A stretch of DNA of 9,511 nucleotides from Oscillospiraceae bacterium (GTDB lineage: Bacteria > Bacillota > Clostridia > Oscillospirales > Oscillospiraceae). The notes beneath the pieces are model-generated. The model was not told where the DNA came from. It worked only from the letters and a program-made list of their open reading frames with translations, and ran no database searches. Both the position numbers and the translations under genes were made by a program. Where the stretch lies: positions 1 through 9,511 of the forward strand of contig JAFYIF010000351.1 of the NCBI GenBank assembly GCA_017538775.1. Reading direction: 5' to 3'. Positions within the stretch are counted from its first letter, which is position 1. Each line of letters opens with the position of its first letter. Positions 6,091 to 9,511 of the stretch are shown here, in pieces.

Positions 6091-7293
6091 TCAGTCCCCC
6101 AAAAGCTCGGTCAGCATCCGCTCCACCATGCTCAGCATCCGGGGCAGATGGAAGGGGCCCTTGAAGGTCGAGCCCTTGCAGGGCGGCTCCGTGGGCAGGC
6201 CGTCCCGCCGCAGATAGCCGTACCACTCACCGAATTCCGGGTCGGAGAAGTGGGCCTTGCAGTAGTCCAGCGTCCGGTAAAACCAGTCCAGATAGACTTC
6301 CTTTCCGGTGTCGCGGTAGAGCATCAGCGCGGAGATCAAAATCTCATCGTGGGGCCACCAGAGCTTCATGTCGTGCTCGTAGGCCTCCGGCGGGCGGCCC
6401 AGGCAGTCGATGAAGTACAGCAGTCCGCCGTACGTCCGGTCCCAGCCGGCCTCGATGGCGCGCTGAAACATCGTCTCAGCCTTCGCCGTCAGCGCCCGGT
6501 CCCCGGTGCGCCGGGCCTGCTCCAGCAGAAACCAGACGCATTCGATGTCGTGGCCGGGGTTGACGATGCGCCCCTCGGTGATGTCCAGCCGGGCCTCCCC
6601 CGCCGGACCCACGTTCTCCAGCACGCAGCCCAGCGCGTCCTTGACATGGTAGCGGAAGATGTCCTCCACGCACTCTGCCGCCCGCGTCTCGTACAGGGCG
6701 CGGCGCTCCGGGTCGGCGCGGAGCAGCACGCCGGTGAGGTTCAGGCAGATCATCGGGATGCCGAAGGCGCGGCCCGTGCGGGTCTCCGGGATGGTCTTCG
6801 GCCCCAGGCCGGTGGGGTCGGGCATCCCGTGGGCCAGGTCCCAGTAGAGCTCATAGGCCCGCCGCGCCCGCTGGAGGCAGGCCCCGTCGCCGGTGACGCC
6901 GGCATACTCCGCGTTGGCCATGGCGTAGAAGGCCTCGGAGAAGAAGTAGCGCCGCTGGCGCAGGGGTCTGCCCTCCGCCGTGACGGTGAAGTACAGCCGT
7001 CCCCCCGCCTCCCGGTTGACGCAGTGGGCCTCCAGGAAGTCCAGACAGCTCCTGGACGCGGCCAGCCAGTCCTCCCGCGGGCCGTAGCAGCGGCAGAGCC
7101 AGGCGAAGATCCAGGCGCAGCGCCCCTGCATCCACACGCTCTTGTCCGTGGAGAAGACCCTGCCCTCCCGGTCCAGGCAGGTGTACACCCCGCCGTTGAC
7201 CGGGTCCATGCCGTGTTTCAGCCAGAACGCCACGCAGCGGTCCAGCTCCTCCCGGACCCAGCGGCGGCTTTCCAGCAGCTTTTCCCGTTCCAT
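6091..7293 (-). CDS. N-acylglucosamine 2-epimerase (ManNAc to GlcNAc)
   Basis: AGE/renin-binding-protein family epimerase, an (alpha/alpha)6-barrel enzyme that interconverts ManNAc and GlcNAc without phosphate. The 400-residue length is normal for the family. Motifs in order: AFWLKHGMDPVNGGVYTCLD (22-41), DKSVWMQGR (50-58) with the conserved Arg58, RRYFFSEAFYAMA (114-126), NPGHDIE (245-251) with His248, WWPHDE (312-317), EWYGYLRRDG (356-365) and KGPFHLPR (378-385) with His382. His248 and His382 fall where I recall the catalytic histidine pair of the mammalian enzyme. This pattern fits AGE better than cellobiose 2-epimerase. The ATG at 7293 follows an AGGAGG site; the frame is open for 50 codons upstream, but these run through the divergent promoter region. 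It is the first gene of the minus-strand locus and supplies GlcNAc to the kinase further down. Confidence 0.92.
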   Translation of the reverse strand: MEREKLLESRRWVREELDRCVAFWLKHGMDPVNGGVYTCLDREGRVFSTDKSVWMQGRCAWIFAWLCRCYGPREDWLAASRSCLDFLEAHCVNREAGGRLYFTVTAEGRPLRQRRYFFSEAFYAMANAEYAGVTGDGACLQRARRAYELYWDLAHGMPDPTGLGPKTIPETRTGRAFGIPMICLNLTGVLLRADPERRALYETRAAECVEDIFRYHVKDALGCVLENVGPAGEARLDITEGRIVNPGHDIECVWFLLEQARRTGDRALTAKAETMFQRAIEAGWDRTYGGLLYFIDCLGRPPEAYEHDMKLWWPHDEILISALMLYRDTGKEVYLDWFYRTLDYCKAHFSDPEFGEWYGYLRRDGLPTEPPCKGSTFKGPFHLPRMLSMVERMLTELLGD

Positions 7294-7338
7294 ACTGTGA
7301 TTCCTCCTGTTTTTTATCATGCTGTCGTATGACGGTTT

Positions 7339-7366
7339 GAAATATCGTGCCCGGAAGGGCTGACAA
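7339..7366 (-). promoter_or_regulatory. Weak candidate promoter of the epimerase gene
   Basis: Minus strand TTGTCA (7366-7361) is followed after 16 nt by TATTTC, giving a start near 7332 and a leader of about 40 nt. The -35 overlaps the -35 of the divergent plus-strand promoter, so the two would compete. The -10 match is poor. Confidence 0.28.
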
Positions 7367-7388
7367 ATCCCCGGGCGGATGGTATAAT
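7360..7388 (+). promoter_or_regulatory. Predicted extended -10 promoter of the DUF624 gene
   Basis: CTGACA (7360-7365), a 17-nt spacer and a perfect TATAAT (7383-7388) preceded by TGG, the extended -10 form. The predicted start is near 7395, about 35 nt before the GTG start codon. This is one of the two best promoter matches in the window. Confidence 0.8.
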
Positions 7389-7391
7389 CTC

Positions 7392-7407
7392 TGCAAACGG
7401 ATTTGCA
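7392..7407. promoter_or_regulatory. Candidate operator at the DUF624 transcription start
   Basis: TGCAAACGGATTTGCA is a perfect 6-bp inverted repeat around a CGGA spacer. It lies on the predicted transcription start immediately after TATAAT. TGCAAA arms resemble half-sites of LacI-family repressors (PurR, RbsR types), though the centre is not the usual CG. Position and symmetry suggest a repressor site; the regulator is unknown. Confidence 0.45.
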
Positions 7408-7429
7408 AAGGAAGGGAGCTGAGGGACCT

Positions 7430-8062
7430 GTGTGGCGGCGCATCTTTGACCCGGAGGGCTGGCTTTGGAAGCCCCTGGGCTATCTGGGGGACCTGGTGAT
7501 GCTCAGTCTGCTCTGGGCGGTCTGCTGCATCCCCGTGCTCACGGCGGGCGCGTCCACCACGGCGCTGTACGACACGGCGGTCCACGCGCTGCGGCGGAAA
7601 GACGATGCCCTGCTGGGCCGCTTTTTCGCCACGTTTCGGCGGGAGCTGGGCGCCGGGGCCGTGTCCACGCTGCTGTGGGCGGCGGTCATTTTGGCGGAAT
7701 CCTTTTTATTTACCGCGCTGCGCGACGCGCTCCCGGCGGAGGGGGACAGCCGGGCGGTGCTGTTTGCCGCGCTGGTGCTGCTGGGCTTTTTCACGCTGTG
7801 CGTCCTCGCCTGGGTCTTCCCCATCCTGTCCCGCTTCACGATGCGCACGGCGGCTTTGAACCTTGCCGCGGCGCGGCTGGCCTTCGGGCACATCCTCCGC
7901 TCCGCGGCGCTGGCGCTGCTGATTGCCGCCACGCTCGCGCTCAGTCTGCTGCTGGGCTTCCCGGTGATGGTGCTCCCCGGCCTGGCGGCCCTGGGGGCCA
8001 GCTATCTGATCGAGCCGGTGTTCCGTCCTTTTGAGTTCCCGGACTCCGACGGGGCGGACTGA
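7430..8062 (+). CDS. DUF624 / YesL-like membrane protein
   Basis: Integral membrane protein of 210 residues, the only plus-strand gene. The N-terminal signature WLWKPLGYLGDLVMLSLLWA, then CCIPVLTAGASTTALYD, is that of the DUF624 family (B. subtilis YesL). About five hydrophobic segments follow: 19-45, about 72-95, about 111-133 and a long pair near 158-195. Family members are often beside sugar ABC transporters; their biochemical role is unknown and they are sometimes called regulatory. The GTG at 7430 is chosen because the protein then starts just before the family signature and GA-rich sequence (GGAAGGGAG, GAGGG) lies upstream; an upstream in-frame TTG at 7403 has no such site and lies in the inverted repeat. 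It is divergent from the epimerase gene and shares a 136-bp control region with it. The 3' end overlaps the convergent repair gene by 61 bp. Confidence 0.85.
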   Translation: MWRRIFDPEGWLWKPLGYLGDLVMLSLLWAVCCIPVLTAGASTTALYDTAVHALRRKDDALLGRFFATFRRELGAGAVSTLLWAAVILAESFLFTALRDALPAEGDSRAVLFAALVLLGFFTLCVLAWVFPILSRFTMRTAALNLAAARLAFGHILRSAALALLIAATLALSLLLGFPVMVLPGLAALGASYLIEPVFRPFEFPDSDGAD

Positions 8063-8784
8063 GGGTCAGCTCGCCTTGTCGGTTTGCGCTTCAGGGTCTT
8101 CAGATAGGCCTTCCGCTCCGGCGGGATGCGGCGGCTTTCGACCGCTTTCTGGATGGCCTTGCAGTGTGTCCAGGCGTCCAGCCGCCCCTGCTCCAGGCAG
8201 GGCAGCGCAGATTCATATTGCTTGGCCAGCGCCGTGGCGAAGTACCAGGCCACCATCATCTTCACATAGTAGTCCTCCCACCGCAGTGACGCCGCCCAGT
8301 CCAGGTACTCCGGGCGGAAGTCCCCGTCCAGGAAGTGCTCCATCAGCATCCCCAGCCCGAAGCGGACCGTGTAGGGCGCGTCCGACGCCAGCCAGGTTCG
8401 GATGCGCTCCAGGAGTTCCGGCCTGTGTTTGCGAAACACCCGGGGCGAGAGCTGGTCGCAGGTGGCCCAGTTGTCCAAATATGGCAGGAAGCGCTCCAGC
8501 TCCGCCAGACAGCGGGGATAGTCCGGCATCTGGCTGAGCAGGAATGCGTGGAGCTGGTTTTCATCAAAATAGGCGTGGGGCAGCGCTTCCAGGAAGGCCG
8601 CGGCGGCCTCCGTGTTCCCCAGCTCCTTCGCATAGGCCCGCAGCGCCGGGGTCCGCACCCCGATCACCGTCTCCGGCGGCACCGTGGGGAGGAGCTTGCA
8701 CTGAAAGGCGCGATAGCCGGGGTCCTGCATCCGGAAGAGCTCCGTTTGCAAATGAGTCAAAAGGGACGGTTCTTTTTGACTCAT
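8002..8784 (-). CDS. DNA alkylation repair protein, AlkD-like
   Basis: HEAT-like-repeat DNA glycosylase family, which removes bulky or positively charged alkylated bases such as 3- and 7-alkylpurines. The core starts THLQTELFRMQDPGYRAFQC (10-29) and GVRTPALRAYAKEL (42-55). The active-site pattern of AlkD is visible: NWATCDQLS (105-113) with Trp106 and Asp110, TVRFGLGMLM (139-148) with Arg141, and Trp180 in MMVAWYFATA. At 260 residues it is longer than the usual 230-240. The last 25 or so residues, after KRK, are charged and polar and are read from the complement of the DUF624 gene end, which suggests loss of the original stop. The first 11 codons lie in a palindromic repeat (8752-8784), so the original start was probably different. 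The ATG overlaps the stop of a possible small ORF (ATGA). Confidence 0.88.
   Translation of the reverse strand: MSQKEPSLLTHLQTELFRMQDPGYRAFQCKLLPTVPPETVIGVRTPALRAYAKELGNTEAAAAFLEALPHAYFDENQLHAFLLSQMPDYPRCLAELERFLPYLDNWATCDQLSPRVFRKHRPELLERIRTWLASDAPYTVRFGLGMLMEHFLDGDFRPEYLDWAASLRWEDYYVKMMVAWYFATALAKQYESALPCLEQGRLDAWTHCKAIQKAVESRRIPPERKAYLKTLKRKPTRRADPQSAPSESGNSKGRNTGSIR
8752..8784 (+). repeat. Palindromic repeat unit, copy A (covers the repair-gene start codon)
   Basis: ATGAGTCAAAA (8752-8762) and TTTTGACTCAT (8774-8784) form a perfect 11-bp inverted repeat around an 11-nt loop, GGGACGGTTCT. Read 5' to 3' on the plus strand it matches copy B (8889-8921, minus strand) at 26 of 33 positions without gaps. 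In the minus-strand mRNA the AUG start codon of the AlkD-like gene is the first three bases of the stem. Confidence 0.8.
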
Positions 8785-8921
8785 AGCTCCAGCACCTCCG
8801 GGATCTCCTCGTCTTCCTTGCACAGCTCCGGCTTCTCCACAAAGCCGAAGGAGCGATCGCGCTTCCGCGCCGTCTCGTTCTCCGCTTCATGCGTCGGAGA
8901 GAACCGACCCTTATGACTCAC
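8781..8921 (-). CDS. Possible small protein, 46 residues, coupled at both ends
   Basis: A GTG-started frame fills the whole gap between the acetyltransferase and the repair gene. It overlaps the upstream stop as GTGA (8921-8918) and the downstream start as ATGA (8784-8781), the classic 4-nt translational coupling overlaps. The product is highly charged: it begins MSHKGRFSPTHEAENE, continues TARKRDRSFGF, and ends CKEDEEIPEVLEL, with no membrane segment or signal. About 78% of third codon positions are G or C by hand count, like neighbouring genes. Against it: there is no Shine-Dalgarno site before the GTG, I recognise no family, and both ends lie inside the repeat units, so the frame may be an accident of the element. 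It could also be a decayed fragment of a longer gene carried by the element. Confidence 0.42.
   Translation of the reverse strand: MSHKGRFSPTHEAENETARKRDRSFGFVEKPELCKEDEEIPEVLEL
8889..8921 (-). repeat. Palindromic repeat unit, copy B (covers the GNAT stop codon)
   Basis: Minus strand GTGAGTCATAAGGGTCGGTT followed by CTCTCCGACGCAT. It shares TGAGTCA, AAGGG, CGGTTCT, GAC and CAT with copy A in the same register. It has its own inner stem, GTCGG/CCGAC around TTCTCT, and weaker outer arms (GTGAGTC with GACGCAT). Several of its differences from copy A keep or replace pairing in the inner stem, which hints that the fold is under selection or that the copy is an older variant. Confidence 0.65.
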
Positions 8922-9463
8922 AGCCGCAGCAGCATATAAACCAATTCCTGATATCCGGATGTTCGCGAACGAAAGCCGCAGGGATTCCGTCCGAATTCTT
9001 CAAAGCCCAAGCTCCGGTACAAAGACAAAGCTCTGTCATTCTCAGATACTGCATTCAGCTCCAGTTGCTTGTATTCGGCATCTTTGGCACATTGAATGCA
9101 GGCGACCGTCAGCGCTTTTCCCAATCCGAGTCCCCAGTACTCCTTTAACACGCTGATGCCGAATTCAGCCCGGTGCTTTACCTTATCTTTCTTCCCGACA
9201 GACTCGATCCCGGCAGTCCCCACAATCTTTCCGTCCATGATGGCGATCAACTCTGCTTCATTTGCGCTTTTCGTTTTTTCTTCCAGAAACTGCGCTTCCA
9301 GTGCCGGAACAAACCTGTTTTCATCGGGATATGTCAACAGATAATCGGTTTCGGCGTGTGTTTGCTGAAACACCGCATAGACAGCGGCTCCATCTGCTGC
9401 AACACCGTTCCGGATCAGGGCCTCTTTGCCGTTTTTCAGGACGATCCTCTGTTCATATTTCAT
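8918..9463 (-). CDS. GNAT family N-acetyltransferase
   Basis: Acetyl-CoA-dependent acetyltransferase of 181 residues, a normal single-domain length. The acetyl-CoA loop is YWGLGLGKAL (109-118) after the beta-strand AEFGISVLKE, and the C-terminal motif is ENDRALSLYRSLGFEEFG (141-158), both standard GNAT features. The acceptor is not predictable; the N-terminal IRNGVAADGAAVYAVFQQ (17-34) resembles the RimI/PhnO-like and spermidine-type members only in a general way. Hand counts of sample lines give about 45-53% GC, against up to about 73% in the sialic acid genes, so it may be a more recent arrival. The ATG has an AGAGG site and lies 12 nt after the stop of the preceding gene. Its TGA is inside the palindromic unit at 8889-8921. 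Confidence 0.88.
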   Translation of the reverse strand: MKYEQRIVLKNGKEALIRNGVAADGAAVYAVFQQTHAETDYLLTYPDENRFVPALEAQFLEEKTKSANEAELIAIMDGKIVGTAGIESVGKKDKVKHRAEFGISVLKEYWGLGLGKALTVACIQCAKDAEYKQLELNAVSENDRALSLYRSLGFEEFGRNPCGFRSRTSGYQELVYMLLRL

Positions 9464-9475
9464 CTCTTAAGCCTC

Positions 9476-9511
9476 TCACACTCGGAATTTCATCAAGCAC
9501 ACGGTCTCCAC
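9476..9511 (-). CDS. C-terminal end of an upstream gene, possibly an RlmD/TrmA-type RNA methyltransferase
   Basis: The last 11 codons read VETVCLMKFRV followed by TGA, then 12 nt to the GNAT start. An ending of the form HVETV-C/V-L-L/M is what I recall from 23S rRNA uracil-5-methyltransferases (RlmD/RumA, TrmA family). The stretch is too short to settle the family, but the frame, stop and spacing fit a co-transcribed upstream gene. Confidence 0.45.
   Translation of the reverse strand: METVCLMKFRV

Larger units (their letters stand above)
8752..8921. mobile_element. REPIN/MITE-like doublet of inverted palindromic repeats
   Basis: Two 33-bp palindromic units in inverted orientation bound a 104-bp centre, 170 bp in all. 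This is the layout of a REP doublet (REPIN/BIME) or of a short non-autonomous element with terminal inverted repeats. I recall GGGACGGTTCT-centred palindromes dispersed in clostridial genomes, but cannot verify that here. No transposase is present and I see no clear target duplication. The element carries the GNAT stop codon, a possible small ORF and the repair-gene start, so it appears domesticated into the operon. Confidence 0.55.

Noticed and set aside
6082..6092. Run of six T on the minus strand right after the epimerase stop, as a terminator
   Set aside because: No GC-rich stem precedes it; the bases before it (GGGGGACTGAGCG) have no good partner upstream. Readthrough into the binding-protein gene remains possible.
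4889..7332. Two long plus-strand open frames (4889-6019 and 6016-7332) opposite the binding protein and epimerase
   Set aside because: Shadows of high-GC genes; no domains, and they run across the minus-strand promoter region near 6019-6047.
7403..7429. TTG at 7403 as the DUF624 start
   Set aside because: It lies inside the inverted repeat only a few bases after the predicted transcription start, with no ribosome binding site; GTG at 7430 fits the family N-terminus better.
7294..7443. N-terminal extension of the epimerase to an in-frame ATG at 7443
   Set aside because: The extra 50 codons cross the divergent promoter and the inverted repeat, lack family similarity, and the internal ATG at 7293 has a strong AGGAGG site.
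8741..8752. TGCAAACGGA shared between 7392-7401 and the minus strand at 8741-8752, as a second operator
   Set aside because: The second copy is in repair-gene codons and lacks the other half-site, so a chance 10-base match is more likely.
1..9511. CRISPR arrays, tRNA or rRNA genes, phage or toxin-antitoxin modules
   Set aside because: No regularly spaced repeats, no clover-leaf sequence and no rRNA signature were seen; nearly all sequence is accounted for by the listed genes and short control regions.

Overview
The window looks like a chromosomal segment of a GC-rich, Gram-positive gut-type clostridium (Oscillospirales-like, by inference). Genes have GGAGG-type ribosome binding sites, codon third positions are strongly G/C, and the solute-binding protein is a lipoprotein feeding an ABC sugar importer that has no ATPase gene beside it. 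All coding genes except one (7430-8062) are on the minus strand, and both window edges cut a gene.

Region 1 (1-7293, minus strand, transcribed right to left) is a sialic-acid / amino-sugar uptake and breakdown locus. The order is N-acylglucosamine 2-epimerase, lipoprotein binding protein, two permeases, N-acetylneuraminate lyase, an unusual ROK-type sugar kinase, and the start of N-acetylglucosamine-6-phosphate deacetylase. Read as a pathway: Neu5Ac is imported; the lyase gives ManNAc and pyruvate; the epimerase turns ManNAc into GlcNAc; the kinase makes GlcNAc-6-P; NagA makes GlcN-6-P. This is the Bacteroides-like order (epimerise, then phosphorylate), not the E. coli NanK/NanE order. A near-consensus promoter with a candidate operator and a 5' UTR hairpin precedes the binding-protein gene, and a stem-loop separates that gene from the permeases.

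Region 2 (7294-8062) is a 136-bp divergent control region and a plus-strand DUF624/YesL-type membrane protein. This gene has an extended -10 promoter and a perfect 6-bp inverted repeat at its predicted transcription start.

Region 3 (8002-9511, minus strand) is a separate housekeeping or accessory cluster: the last 11 codons of an upstream gene (possibly an RlmD-type rRNA methyltransferase), a lower-GC GNAT acetyltransferase, a possible 46-residue small protein, and an AlkD-like DNA alkylation repair protein that runs tail-to-tail into the DUF624 gene with a 61-bp overlap.

The most unexpected structure is at 8752-8921. Two 33-bp palindromic units, 26/33 identical, face each other in inverted orientation. 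One holds the GNAT stop and the small-ORF start; the other holds the small-ORF stop and the first 11 codons of the repair gene. This looks like a REPIN/MITE-like doublet that has become part of the genes around it.
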